A stretch of 64,000 bases of DNA from Didymella arachidicola (taxonomy: Eukaryota > Ascomycota > Dothideomycetes > Pleosporales > Didymellaceae): positions 806,001 through 870,000 of the forward strand of contig CM049987.1 of NCBI GenBank assembly GCA_016630955.3. The letters run 5' to 3'. Each line of letters starts with the position of its first letter. Position 1 is the stretch's first letter. This document shows, piece after piece, positions 21,791 to 32,389 of this stretch. A model generated the notes under the pieces. The model was given only the letters and a program-made list of their open reading frames with translations. It was not told where the DNA came from and did not search any database. The position numbers and the translations under genes are program-made.

Positions 21791-24646
21791 TCAGCGACGA
21801 GAGCTAGCGCCGCTGGCGTCGCTATCGAGGAAGCTGTGGATCTCTTCCTCAGGCTGCTCTGGCTCCCTCTGCACAGGTGCTGGCGCAGGTGCTGAGATGA
21901 TCGAAGCCTGAGTCTGCGGCTCATGCTGCTTCTCAATCGCCTCCTTCTCTTCTTGTATTCGCACCTGGAGCTGATCGTCTAGAACTCGCCTCTCCATCTT
22001 CAACATGTCTCCCATGCGCTCCTCGTCGACACCAATGCCCAGGTTCTGTGCAACAAACAGAAAATTCTTCTGGTCGTTGAAAGCACCAGTGACGCCGCCG
22101 TGTGCAATGCCTTCACCTCGCTGCACATCACGCACAATGAATCGCGCACGATCGACATCGCCAGCTGCAACGAGTGCTTGAATAACAGCTGTGAGCGCTT
22201 GGAAGCCCGGGTGCTTACCACTTTTTGACATGCGCGTGAGCACGCTCATCATCTTGCCGACTTCGCCATGTTCCGCGTACCCCTCGATAGCTCGGTCGAA
22301 CATGACTTTATCCGTGTCTGTGTGCGGCGAGTCGAATACTTGTTGCAGCAGGGAGTCAACAGCATGTATGCTTGGAGGGCTCTGCTGGAAGTAGTATGTG
22401 ATAAGTGATGTATAGTTGTACGCAGAGGGCGAGAGGTTACGACTGCGCATATGATCCATGAGGTCGCGCACAGCGTTGTGGCTCCCATATTGCTTGAGCA
22501 GGCGGTCGATGGCTGTGGCGTAGATGTAGTTGTTGAGACGCAGACCTCCAGCCTCAAGCTCCTCGAACATCTTGATCAAACGGCTCGCTTGTTCTTGCTC
22601 GGACATGTTACCGAGAGAACCGTTATTGAAGGTTGCTGTAATGAGCATACCGTATGTGACCATGTCTGGCTGCAGGCCACTCTGCTCCATCTGCTTCAGC
22701 ACCCTTAAGGCTGTGGCAGAATCGCCAGCATTGAAGTACATCTGAATAAGGATATTGAACGTATACGTGTTCGGCGTGATACTGAATTGTGTTCCCCATT
22801 TGAGGATCTTCTGAACATACTCAGCACGCTTTCGATGGTGAATACGAGCGCTTGATGGAAGCTGGACGATTCCAGATATAGCACCATTGATGACTGCCAC
22901 AGTTGGCTTCGTGCAGTTGTTGACTAGCCTTGCGTTCGCAGGGAGAGATTTGGCACCCTTGGCGTTCCTCGAATTCGAGGGAGGGGCATTCGTGACTTTC
23001 TCCGCTGATACCCATCTATGGCCCATCTCGTCAAGAGCCCGAAGACCGATGTCGATTTGACGGAAGCCCATCAAGCCGTGGATCCGTGTTGTCCAGGCAT
23101 GAGCGTCTGGCTCCAATCCTGAGGCCATCAAGCGCTGCCACATTGCGTTGAAGCCGTCCAGGTCTTTTGCTCTTTCACAGCCTGTCAACATCGCAACCCA
23201 TGTCTCCACTTGAGGCTGTACACCATGTGTCATCATATGGTTCCAAACCTCAACGGATCGCGGAGCTTGTCGTAGGATAAGATATCCGGAGAGGAAGGCG
23301 TTGTAGATTTTTGGCGGTATTGATGTCTTGCCATCCCGAGTATAGTCTCTAACGACCCGCTTCCAGTGACCCTCGAGGACCGCTGATGATGTTTTCGCCT
23401 CGACGGCGCGTGCTATGGCTCCGAGGTTGAAAGACTCCAAGTCAGTCGTGGCGTGTACCCTGTTGCCGCTATACTGTGGTGGAGTAGTGCTCGGTAGCTG
23501 TCGGCCCAGTGCACTTAATGCTACTTTAGGCGCTTCCTCAATCTCCTTAGTTACTTCGACTTGGATCTCCTCAGGGAGAGACTTGAATGTTCTCGAGAAT
23601 GCTAAATGTTTCAACACAGAGTTCGCCCGTGATCCTGCAAGAACACGCGTGAGCAGATCCAGGAACGGTGCGGCTTGTGTCTTCAGGGACTCATCGGCAT
23701 TTACAGCGGCAGAGAGATTGAACATGTAGACAGCGCAGAATCCCAGCGTGGGACTACCGATAGCCTTCGGGTGAAACTCCTGCATCCGGTAGTTGAAATC
23801 CTGGGATTGAAAAACGGTTGGTAAAGCATCAATGGTTGGTAGGTTCCAGTTTGGGCTGATGGCCTCCAGAGCTTCGTTACCAACGCCTTTGCACTGGAAA
23901 AACAAACGCCAGACTGAGATGAGCTCAAACAGCAGAGAAGACAAATCGCGTTGCTGTTTCTTACTAGCTCCATTGGCTGCAAGCATGACTTGATGTGTCA
24001 ACGGCTCGATGGCATCGACGACCCATAAGCCTGGAGGTGCGATGCCAAGCTGCTCGTACTTGAACAGGACCCTGGTTGGCGTGACTATTGTTTGTCCTTC
24101 GCAAAACCCCTTGAGAATTTGCTTCAATACATCACCAAAGAAATGCCTCTCGCTGATTTCACGGATATCCTTCGTCGACGGTGCTGTAAGCGCCTCACAG
24201 TCGGCTGAAGTATAGGTTTTCTCGAACACCTTCCAGGCCTGATTAATGTCTTCTTTCTTGCAAAGCCCCCGAATGCGCAATGCATGAGACGGTCCACCAT
24301 CTTCAGCGGCATTAGCACTACTTGCTGGAGCAGTGACTTCGGGCCCTTCTTCTTCAGCGCTGCGCAGATGCCTTGTATACCTGCCAGTGCGCAGAGACCG
24401 AGCGCTTGCAGGCCCACTGCTCGTTGCTGTTCGGTCGAAAAGGTTGTACGACGGTCTCTGGTCGTCTTGTTTTGTGTTCGCGTCGTCTGGCTGTGTCTGC
24501 GCTTCGGTCGATGTAGCATCGTTTGCTGGCTGCGTACTGCGCAAAGAGATAAATGTGGCGCGGGATTGCCATTGGGTTATTCGAGAGGGTACATGCCGAG
24601 GATTAAGACGCGCTCTGCACTGGCGGCAGGCGTAAGAGCCCAGCAT
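21791..24646 (-). CDS. Mitochondrial pentatricopeptide repeat (PPR) protein, 951 aa
   Basis: Single uninterrupted minus-strand exon. The N-terminus MLGSYACRQCRARLNPRHVP is rich in Arg and Ser without acidic residues for about 40 positions, fitting a mitochondrial presequence. The middle and C-terminal parts carry PPR-type helical repeats. Examples are APRSVEVWNHMMTHGVQPQV near 475, TYTFNILIQMYFNAGDSATA near 640, and MVTYGMLITATFNNG near 675. Repeat ends such as MEQSGLQPD follow the 35-residue pattern. The C-terminus is Glu/Gln-rich with a Pro/Ala stretch. PPR proteins bind organellar RNA and help process, stabilise or translate it; the RNA target is unknown. The histidine phosphatase gene starts divergently 388 bp away. 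Confidence 0.88.
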   Translation of the reverse strand: MLGSYACRQCRARLNPRHVPSRITQWQSRATFISLRSTQPANDATSTEAQTQPDDANTKQDDQRPSYNLFDRTATSSGPASARSLRTGRYTRHLRSAEEEGPEVTAPASSANAAEDGGPSHALRIRGLCKKEDINQAWKVFEKTYTSADCEALTAPSTKDIREISERHFFGDVLKQILKGFCEGQTIVTPTRVLFKYEQLGIAPPGLWVVDAIEPLTHQVMLAANGASKKQQRDLSSLLFELISVWRLFFQCKGVGNEALEAISPNWNLPTIDALPTVFQSQDFNYRMQEFHPKAIGSPTLGFCAVYMFNLSAAVNADESLKTQAAPFLDLLTRVLAGSRANSVLKHLAFSRTFKSLPEEIQVEVTKEIEEAPKVALSALGRQLPSTTPPQYSGNRVHATTDLESFNLGAIARAVEAKTSSAVLEGHWKRVVRDYTRDGKTSIPPKIYNAFLSGYLILRQAPRSVEVWNHMMTHGVQPQVETWVAMLTGCERAKDLDGFNAMWQRLMASGLEPDAHAWTTRIHGLMGFRQIDIGLRALDEMGHRWVSAEKVTNAPPSNSRNAKGAKSLPANARLVNNCTKPTVAVINGAISGIVQLPSSARIHHRKRAEYVQKILKWGTQFSITPNTYTFNILIQMYFNAGDSATALRVLKQMEQSGLQPDMVTYGMLITATFNNGSLGNMSEQEQASRLIKMFEELEAGGLRLNNYIYATAIDRLLKQYGSHNAVRDLMDHMRSRNLSPSAYNYTSLITYYFQQSPPSIHAVDSLLQQVFDSPHTDTDKVMFDRAIEGYAEHGEVGKMMSVLTRMSKSGKHPGFQALTAVIQALVAAGDVDRARFIVRDVQRGEGIAHGGVTGAFNDQKNFLFVAQNLGIGVDEERMGDMLKMERRVLDDQLQVRIQEEKEAIEKQHEPQTQASIISAPAPAPVQREPEQPEEEIHSFLDSDASGASSRR

Positions 24647-25033
24647 AGTAAACTGCCGACTGGAGAATGGAAGGAAAGAACACTACGGAAGCGGTCAGCA
24701 TTGTTGTGTTATTGAGCATCGTACTGACAATAATGTACAATCTGGCAACTGCCTAGTCAAATTACGAACGTCAAAACCCCTGTGTTTACGGTTCCTGCAG
24801 CATCTCAAGCTTCTCCAGCGTGGTCGATGAGGCATGGAGCTTCCCGCAAAATCCTGGCACGAACCCAAAAGGGAAAGCTCCGTCGGCACGTGTTAATAAG
24901 TTGGGGCGCGACTCGTTTGACTGCAACACTCTGTATACAAGTCAACATTCTACAAAAGTCTCGTCTAGCAGCACAACACAGTCGGTCTCGGGATTAGACT
25001 TCGATTTTGTCAATCACGTGTTGATTGCGCATC
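24647..25033. promoter_or_regulatory. Divergent promoter, PPR gene / histidine phosphatase gene
   Basis: 387 bp between two outward-facing start codons; it must contain both promoters. No distinct binding motif or repeat is recognised. Confidence 0.5.
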
Positions 25034-26806
25034 ATGACCACCCATATTCCGAGAGCGTTCTATTCACCGGAGGAGTTAGATAAGCTGTATCCCAAGGAGC
25101 TGGAATTACAGCTCGTTCAGATTGTGAGGGGAATGGCAGTCTTGTTTTGAGCCAAGCTGATGCCCGCAAAGCTCCTGCGCCACGGAGAACGTACTCCTGT
25201 TTCACCGCGATTCCAGAATGTGAGCCTGACTGATGAGGTTGGCAAATAAAATACTAAATTCAAGAAAGACCGGTCTGCAACCTTGTATGATGACAAATTG
25301 CAGCTGCTGAGGAAAAGAATTGACAATTATAGACTGGCCGTATTGTAATGCCGCGCGTCAGTTGTCAAGTGTCATTATGAGCACAAAGGACTTCACACGA
25401 TGGGATCAATTGAAGTATCGCCAGAGAATTGAGATATTTGGCGTCGACGATAGACCTGGTAGTCTAAAATCTTCTTCGACTTGTGAGCCAGACGCTGATG
25501 CCCCATAGTCATTGCATCTGGGCCTGCCAACGAGTTCGACGCAGTCTGCCAACCGGGCGAACTCACCGACAAAGGCCGCCAAACCACACTGGCGTTAGGC
25601 GAACGCCTTCGCCATCTTTACGTTGACCAGCTTCAGTTCATGCCAAAACTCATCGCAGACAGCGATATGATCTACCTACGAGCAACTCCTATCCCACGAG
25701 CTCTCGAATCTGTTCAGCAAGCCTTCTGGGGCTTCTATCCACCATCTGCAAGAACAGCTGATTTCCCACCCCCGACCATAATCACTAGGACGCCCGCTGA
25801 CGAAACTCTCTTTCCCAACGATGCCAGTTGTAGACGGTTTGGCCAGCTTAGCCGTGCTTTTGCGCAGCGAACGGCTAAGATTTGGAATGACACCGAGGAC
25901 ATGCAATACTTGTCTAAGCTGATGTCAAAGTACATGCCTGATGAAGCTAAGGTAGCTGTCGATTCTCGGCCAAGGTTATTAGGTATCATGGATACCATCA
26001 ACGCAACAGATGCTCATGGACCAGCGACCAAGCTGCCCAAGGATTTCTACGATCCCAAAGCACGTGCTATCATCGACAAGATTGCAGTAGAGGAGTACTT
26101 CAAGGGCTACACTGAGTCGGCCGAATACCGTATGCTTGGCATTGGCGCCCTTCTTGGTGACATCACCTCCCGGATGGCCAGCAGCGTCGAGAGGAATGGC
26201 CGTGATGGATTGCTCGAGATAGGTGGCAGTGACGGCGCTTTGGGCCGCGGTCGTGGGGGCGAGACAAACATAAAGTTGGCTCTGTCAGGCTGCCATGACA
26301 CTACTCTCGCTGCAGCTCTGACATCCCTGGGAGCTTTTGAGAACGAGAAGTGGCCACCATTCACAAGCCACATCGCCTTCGAGCTGTTCAAAACGAAGAA
26401 CCCTACCACGACACCAAGACCAACAACACCAACACTGAATCAGTCCGCTGCTCCTAAAGCACAAGGCTGGTGGTCCTCTCTATTTGGCCGCACAAACCCC
26501 ACGGCCCTCTCTAACGCTCCTCAGCCTGACGGCCTCGCTCGCAAACCGCTGTCCGAGCTTTCTCCAGCCCAGCGTAAGGAGCTTCAGGGTTACTACGTTC
26601 GCATTAGGTACAATGACAAGATCATGCAGGTACCTGCGTGCAAAGCGGAAGGAAAGCATCTAGAAGGCGACACAACGTTCTGCACGCTCGAGACATTCAA
26701 AGGCGTGGTGGATAAGATCACGCCTAAGAACTGGAAGGCAGCGTGTGCCTCGAGGCTGGATGCTCCCGCGTTGCCGGAGAAAGTCGAGGTTGCTGGGTAC
26801 GAATGA
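25034..26806 (+). CDS. Histidine acid phosphatase, ACP6-like, 525 aa, five exons
   Basis: Exons 25034-25123, 25172-25219, 25269-25284, 25333-25458 and 25509-26806 (90, 48, 16, 126 and 1298 nt) join in phase. The 16-nt third exon encodes TGLQP plus one base; only with it does the chain read RFQNTGLQPYWPYCNAARQL in frame. The branch-2 histidine phosphatase signature RHGERTP lies at residues 33-39, with the nucleophilic His at 34. The distal SGCHDTTLAAAL near 350 supplies the HD proton donor pair. In between is a conserved IYLRATPIPRALESVQQAFW block. A Pro/Thr-rich insert near 395-415 is not part of the fold. Relatives of this length are often annotated as acid phosphatase or lysophosphatidate phosphatase (ACP6); the substrate is inferred, not shown. 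Confidence 0.9.
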
Positions 26807-27622
26807 ATTGTTTAGCAGAGGTGTAATAGAAATACAAAGATCAATAGACCGGGTCGCCCAAATCCGTTGTGTCTTGCAAGTGTTTTAGACTTGTTCAAGT
26901 GCGATGCACCTTCCACAGCGGCTGCTATATTCTCCTCCAGCGCTGTAACGCGTTCTAACATGGAGAACTCCCGCTCAGGCCTTTCTCGAGGTGTTGATTG
27001 TGTATTTGCTTATGTATCCGCTCCCCTTTCTTACGAAGTGCATATGTATCACGGTCGTATGCTACGAAGTTCTGTGTTCGCGGACGAGGCTAATAATAAC
27101 GCACTTGTTAGTGTGTTGCAACACAATCACACGGTAAGCTTTGCTGTTAGCGTCCCCATATGATCTAGATTCTCTTCTTCTTTAGACTGTCAGGAATTTC
27201 TCATGGTGTCTGCAGACCGGAGTTGTGTGCGTTCTTGTCGCAGCTTAAGCGCCACTACAGTGTCTACACGGAACATCTGTCTTTAGGTCTGACTCCCGTC
27301 TCTATGCATTTACAGATTTATCCCACTCAGATTCAAGATAATCTTGAGGGGACTTTTCAATATTCCAAGGTTCCTAGCGGTGAAACAATGGCTGATCTGA
27401 CTTTGTCGATTAGGATATAGAATGGTCCGACGATGTGATAAGCACCAACAATTTCATAAATTCTCACTCAAGGGATCTGAGAACTGTGTCTAACCTCTGT
27501 TGCAGCATGGTAAGGTGTAAGATGATGTGCAGCCTCTTGTTTCATCAGAAGCCCGCGCGCTGAATTGTAAATGAATTATATTCTAAATCTGAAGCCATAT
27601 CTTCAACAAATCAAAAGAAATC
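26807..27622. other. Gene-free region upstream of the tRNA
   Basis: 816 bp, AT-richer than the neighbourhood toward 27,600. Short open frames only; no family resemblance, no repeat recognised. Confidence 0.5.
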
Positions 27623-27705
27623 GGTTCGATGGTGTAGTTGGTTATCACGTCAGTCTAACACTGTTAGTTCACTGAAGGTCTCCAGTTCAAGTCTGGGTCG
27701 AATCA
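27623..27705 (+). tRNA. tRNA-Val (anticodon AAC) with a 9-nt intron
   Basis: The acceptor stem GGTTCGA pairs with TCGAATC (one G-T wobble), followed by discriminator A. The D arm is GTG/CAC around AGTTGGTT. The anticodon stem TCAGT/ACTGA is perfect. The loop between them is 16 nt: CTAACA, nine extra bases, then C. Removing nine bases after position 37 (CTGTTAGTT) leaves a normal seven-base loop with anticodon AAC. The T arm TCCAG/CTGGG closes TTCAAGT. All four stems form, so it looks functional. No run of T follows at once; CTTTTTG occurs about 50 bp downstream. Confidence 0.85.
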
Positions 27706-28669
27706 AGATAATATTTGTCACTGTGGTGCCCATGTCGTGGGATTGACCGCAAGCGAGTTCTTTTTGCCGAGCTAGGCCGGACTGCATGAATCTGCAGCCG
27801 TATTTTGTTTGAAAGCAACTACTGAATGAGCAAATATAGGTAGGATCCCGATTGGTGCCCGTGGTGACATACTGTGGTATCAGGCATAAGTAGTGTAGGT
27901 GGGTCGCGGCGTGGCGGATGACTACAGTCAGCGTATTAAAACTGATATCACAGTATAGCGTGGAAATCATTGCCTCTGGAATTGAGGTTTCAAACTGTCA
28001 GCTTGCGATGGTATCGTGTAGAGGAACTTCACGCAGAGGTAATGGATCCGCTGCAGCTAGAAGAAGCATCCTTCGGCTTTCAAAAAGATCCCTTATGTCA
28101 GGAAACGGCGGTACAGACTGTTTGTCAAGCCACCATCTTCGCGTCACTCTTCAAGAATGCTTAATTTCCTGGAATCTACTGTACGAAAAGACAGCATAAC
28201 ACCGGAAATTTATAGCAAGTTTATTCTCGACATTCGATTGGCGAATCAGGCCTACTGACGAACGTTTCAGGAATCTGGTTCCCGTCATATTGTGATCTTA
28301 CTGCCTCCGTTCTTTTGCTGCCAGACAAGTGACATTCACATGCTAGCGGCTACCCTGCGTCATCCGGGTGGCTGTTGCTCAGCCCGTCACGAGGCAACTT
28401 CACCCTGCCCTCGCCAATATGGCATCCTGCTCACTCCCATTACGTACATGTTCCCCTCCTCCTTCGTTGTGCTGCAAACAGCTCTACGTGATCAGCAATT
28501 GCTGGCGGCACCTGTAGGTAGTACCTTCGGTGCGGCCAGGGCGGACGTGCCCTTAGGATGGATCGACAGTAACTTTTACATAGTTGTCAGGTCGGTTTAA
28601 CTGGATCAATAATACCAAACCAGATCTGATGTTCCAAGATGCGGGGCGGGCTTGACAGACTTGTGAAGC
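27706..28669. other. Gene-free region between the tRNA and the arrestin gene
   Basis: 964 bp. Short open frames only; none resembles a known family. No repeats or RNA genes are seen beyond the tRNA. Confidence 0.5.
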
Positions 28670-29989
28670 TCAGCTATATGTCGTGTGTTGTGTTGCCGCA
28701 CCTTCAGCCAGCGTATACTCCGGTGTCGAAGAATACTCTGGCGGCGGCCGTTCCCACACACCATCATAGGTCGGTGGCATTATCGGTGCCGGCTCATTCT
28801 CGCCGTCTGGCTGGGTATGCATACTTCGTTGCATTAAAGGGCAAACGACCGTGTATGCCATCTCGTCCATTTTTCTGTTCACTAGGTCGCCTGAAGCTTC
28901 GTCGAACACGTCTTCTCCAATGCGCAGCCAAACATGCATTTTGTACTCGAGATAGACTGCGAACCTCTTCTGGAAGCCGTCCCGATCACATGCAGCAGCA
29001 TCAAGGACCGTATGCAGAACGTGGCCACCTGCAACGGTCAGTGCAGTGCAGTCGCCCATTGGAATATTCTCAGGGGCTGAGATTGTGAAAGGTATTGATA
29101 CACCAGAATTATCGGCGTGCATCGTGATGGGCGTGTTTCCGGGCCGTGTGAAGGGGTATCTGAGCTTCAGCTTCTCCTTTCCCGTCGCAACTTGGCGCTT
29201 CTTGACCACACGGCGCGCAGTCGCCATAGGCACATGACCTGTTGCATCGGGAAAACCGGTGATGAGGACAGCAACCTCCTCAAGACTCCAGCGTATCTCG
29301 CGCGGCACAAGCCAACGTGTTTCGGTCATGCGCATGGAGGTAATACTTGGGAGATTCAGACCATCGAGTTGCAGGGTTGTCGGAATAGTGGTTCCTTTTG
29401 AGTTGAAGCATGGCAGACCGAACGTGGTGCGTACAGCGAAAGTAGTCTCCGGGAATGAGACTGTTCGTGATGGGTCCAGGCATACCTGCTCTGCAGTCTT
29501 TCGCATGATGCGCAAGTCCTGACTTGTTTGCGTGATCCTGCCATTAGGCAAAGTACATGTTGCGAAGATGGCGTACGAAATATCGACCAATGACAGCGCC
29601 GCTGTCGCCGGGAGGTACCTAGGGATAGGTAGATTAAAATTGCACTTGGTGATCTTTGACTTGGTCTCTCCTGGGGGTGTACTAACAGTACAGCTACACA
29701 GCTTTTCGGCGAGATTGTAGTTGAACTGCTCCCGCTTCTGCTCTTTCTGCGATCCCATGAGGCCAAACTCACTCAAAAGCCTTTTTGGTGCTGTGTCTTT
29801 GTTTATTTCTTTCCTCTTCATCAGTCGTCCGACTCTTGCGAGCGTGATTCGAATAGCGCATTGAGGTGGTACATTGCTGAAGCTCAGTGTTCCACTGAGA
29901 AATGAGTCTGACGCGCTATCTGCGGGGATGATGATTGTGTGTTCAGCCGGAATCTGCAGGGCAAGTTTTGGTTTGCCCGTCTTGTTCGA
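28670..29989 (-). CDS. Alpha-arrestin-like protein with PY motifs, start codon not found
   Basis: The coding frame on the minus strand runs from just after an in-frame TAA (29990-29992) to the stop at 28670. The peptide before the first ATG (29821) is clearly arrestin-like: KPKLALQIPAEHTIIIPADS, then FLSGTLSFSNVP and AIRITLARVG. The true N-terminus therefore lies upstream of that ATG, but no ATG exists in the open part. Either a 5' exon is missed or the start has been lost. The arrestin N and C lobes follow, with typical strands (FPETTFAVRTTFGLPCFN; GVSIPFTISAPENIPMGD). Near the C-terminus are two PPxY motifs (PPTY and PPEY), the docking sites for Rsp5-type HECT ubiquitin ligases. Such adaptors direct plasma-membrane transporters to endocytosis. 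A hAT-type insertion lies about 300 bp upstream. Confidence 0.75.
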   Translation of the reverse strand, partial: SNKTGKPKLALQIPAEHTIIIPADSASDSFLSGTLSFSNVPPQCAIRITLARVGRLMKRKEINKDTAPKRLLSEFGLMGSQKEQKREQFNYNLAEKLCSCTVSTPPGETKSKITKCNFNLPIPRYLPATAALSLVDISYAIFATCTLPNGRITQTSQDLRIMRKTAEQVCLDPSRTVSFPETTFAVRTTFGLPCFNSKGTTIPTTLQLDGLNLPSITSMRMTETRWLVPREIRWSLEEVAVLITGFPDATGHVPMATARRVVKKRQVATGKEKLKLRYPFTRPGNTPITMHADNSGVSIPFTISAPENIPMGDCTALTVAGGHVLHTVLDAAACDRDGFQKRFAVYLEYKMHVWLRIGEDVFDEASGDLVNRKMDEMAYTVVCPLMQRSMHTQPDGENEPAPIMPPTYDGVWERPPPEYSSTPEYTLAEGAATQHTTYS

Positions 29990-30292
29990 TTAGACCCTGG
30001 AAAACGACGGACTTGACAAGTTTAATTGCTCGAGAGTGATGGTTCTTCAGTCATATGAGAAAGCACTGCTCGAGTTCGCGAGATCGGATCCCAACCTGAC
30101 TCTACGCGGCTAGAACATGCGTTGCTGCATCAATTGCATTTGCCCCGGGCGTATTGTGGGCCGCTTCCTAGAATGGCAGCCAAGACTCATCACCTTTTTC
30201 GTTTTGGGTTAGCGTCAGGACCCATGATTGGGTACGCTCCATCCAATTCTCCACGTTTCGGTGTGTATGATCTGAAGTTGTCCAGCGTGGAG

Positions 30293-30300
30293 GTGGGGGC
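30293..30300. repeat. 8-bp target-site duplication, left (GTGGGGGC)
   Basis: GTGGGGGC directly precedes the left end of the hAT-type element and is repeated exactly at 32646-32653 after its right end. An exact 8-bp duplication is the hallmark of hAT insertion. Confidence 0.85.
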
Positions 30301-30594
30301 TAGGGATGGGCGTTCCAGCAACGTCCCAATGGACGCTTTAGGATGACAATCGTACTTTATCGTACTTTATATTTAGAGGATTTTTAAGTACAGCACTTAA
30401 TTATATAAGGCTTAGCGAGTGCTAGTTATAGTGTAGTATATACAGTAGTACTGTTTCACTAAGTTGTGCATATCGCGAGATGGCTAGGCCTTTAGAGGCC
30501 TCTCTAGCAGACGTTTTGTAAGCAGTTTCTTATACAATTGTGTCTTATTGCAAGGTATTATTAGGGCGTTAAAGTAGTATAGATGTATAATGTA

Positions 30595-30661
30595 ACGTAC
30601 GTGTACAACGAGCGGGACAGTCAACGAGCGGGACACTTTTGCCAAGACTACACCAAAACTC
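30595..30661 (+). repeat. Left terminal inverted repeat of the Fot1/pogo-type element
   Basis: Starts ACGTACGTGTACAACGAGCG. It contains a direct subrepeat, CAACGAGCGGGACA twice, 16 bp apart. It matches the reverse complement of 32390-32456 at 65 of 67 positions. Confidence 0.9.
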
Positions 30662-30720
30662 ACCCTATTATGGCCCAAAACACCACTTTAGCCCTGCATA
30701 GGGTGAAACAAGCTGTAATA

Positions 30721-32376
30721 TTACTTAGAGACCTCTTCTACAGCATTCTTACACGTTCGCGCGTTGTGCCCACTCTCTCCGCACCGTCCACAGCGCCGTT
30801 GGGATAGTTCACCTCCTTCAGCGCGCACCTGCTTCTTTGCCTTCTTACCATCACCACGCGCGCCAAACTCCTGTAGAGCAGTCAACCGCTGGCCTTCTTC
30901 AACTGCAAGGCTTCCCTTAGCTTAAATACGCTTTCTTTTGTGCGATTTACGTCGCGTGGCGGCTTCATTGGCTGCTCGAAGCTCAGCGTTCTCTTGTTGT
31001 GCTAAAACCAGCTTGTGCGCAACAATTGCTGCCCCCTTTGCGTAGTGCTCAAGCGCGCTTAGCACAGAGTTTGGTGAGCTGCCCTGCTGCTTCTTATACT
31101 TCTCTTGAATTAAAGTTAATTGCGACCCAAATTCTAGGGTATTGCTTAGGGTTTGCGACTGCTAGGGCTCGTTGTTTGTAGGGAGTGGTGGTGATGGAGT
31201 GCGCAGCTTCACATCAAGGGTTGATATGATCCGTTCTGGGTCAAAAGGGACCAGTCCTGCGCCTTGGAACTCTCCCTGGATGTTGCTAGGGGCAATGGCT
31301 TTCTTGTGAGCCGCTTTAAAGCATGGCAGGAACTCCTGCTTTGTGATGTGGTTAACCTAGTTGCGCATAAGCTTATTAACCTTAACTCTGTACGCCTTCT
31401 TTAGAGGGCCAAAACAACCCACGTTAAGTGGCTGCAGGAGGTGCGACGAGTGCGCAGGCATGCATAGGGTCATAATCTTCTGATCCTTGCAGTATTGCGT
31501 GAATTCTGCAGAGTTGTGGCTCCCATGACCATCAATAATCAGCATGCGGGAGGTACTAAGAGTGCGCGCCTTTGTATGCCTGTTAAAGTGCTTCAACTAG
31601 TCAAAACCAAGCTCGTTGGTAGTCCAGCTGTTTTCAGAGATAGCAATAGTCCAATTTTGGGGCAGGTTGTCGTCCTTGTACCAGCTAGACTGGTGTTAGC
31701 AGGCTCTGAAGATGATGTAGGGCGGAATGGCCCATCCTGTGGCATTGATGCCCTTAATGACTGTTACCCACTCCCGGTTGCCTGGCTGGACCTGCTTTGC
31801 TCGTCCTGGCTTCTCTGCATCTGTAACAACGACTCCAGTGGATATCTGGCCCATCATAAAGCCTGTCTCGTCGAAGTTGTACGTGTCGTCGTCCAGGATA
31901 CCATACTTGGCTTTGATATTAGCTACTAGACTAAACCAGCCCTGTATGACCTCAGGATCCTCGCAGAGGGCTCGCTTGTAGCTGTACTTGCGATTGAAGA
32001 CTGTTTTAAGCTCCTCCTGACGCGAAATAAACCTGCTGGCCCACCTTGGGCTAACAGGGGCCAAACCGCGCTCTTCCCGCAGAGAATTGGCGATATCAGC
32101 CACAACTTCAAGCCGGGGGGACTCTCCTTACGTGACCAGCTCAAGTATGCGCATAACAATCACTTGCTCCTCAGCGCTGGTTAGATTGTGTAAGTTAGCC
32201 ATAGTATCAACGCGTGAAGGTCGTCCAGCGCGTCGTTGGTGCAGTGTGCTTTTAGGCACGTCGTAGATAGCTGCAGCGCGTCGTACTAAGAGGTTCGCGT
32301 CTTGTTTAAGAGCTTGAAGCGCAAGCTGTATATGACGCTCTTTTGACGCGTTAAACTGTAGTTGTTGGGGAGGCAT
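30721..32376 (-). pseudogene. Inactivated Fot1/pogo-type transposase
   Basis: One minus-strand frame of 552 codons runs from MPPQQLQFNASKE to the final stop with no frameshift, but it holds six internal stops (at about 32128, 31696, 31597, 31357, 31162 and 30922). All six are TAA or TAG. The order of parts is a Psq/CENP-B type helix-turn-helix (LLVRRAAAIYDVPKSTLHQR), a DDE core with NFDETGF and LIIDGHGSH, then LLQPLNVGCFGPLKKAY, and a C-terminal CCHC zinc knuckle (CGRCGESGHNARTC). The third catalytic acid, usually LQPLDVG in this family, is Asn here. The product cannot be active. Confidence 0.93.
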
Positions 32377-32389
32377 TAGTGTAGGAAGG

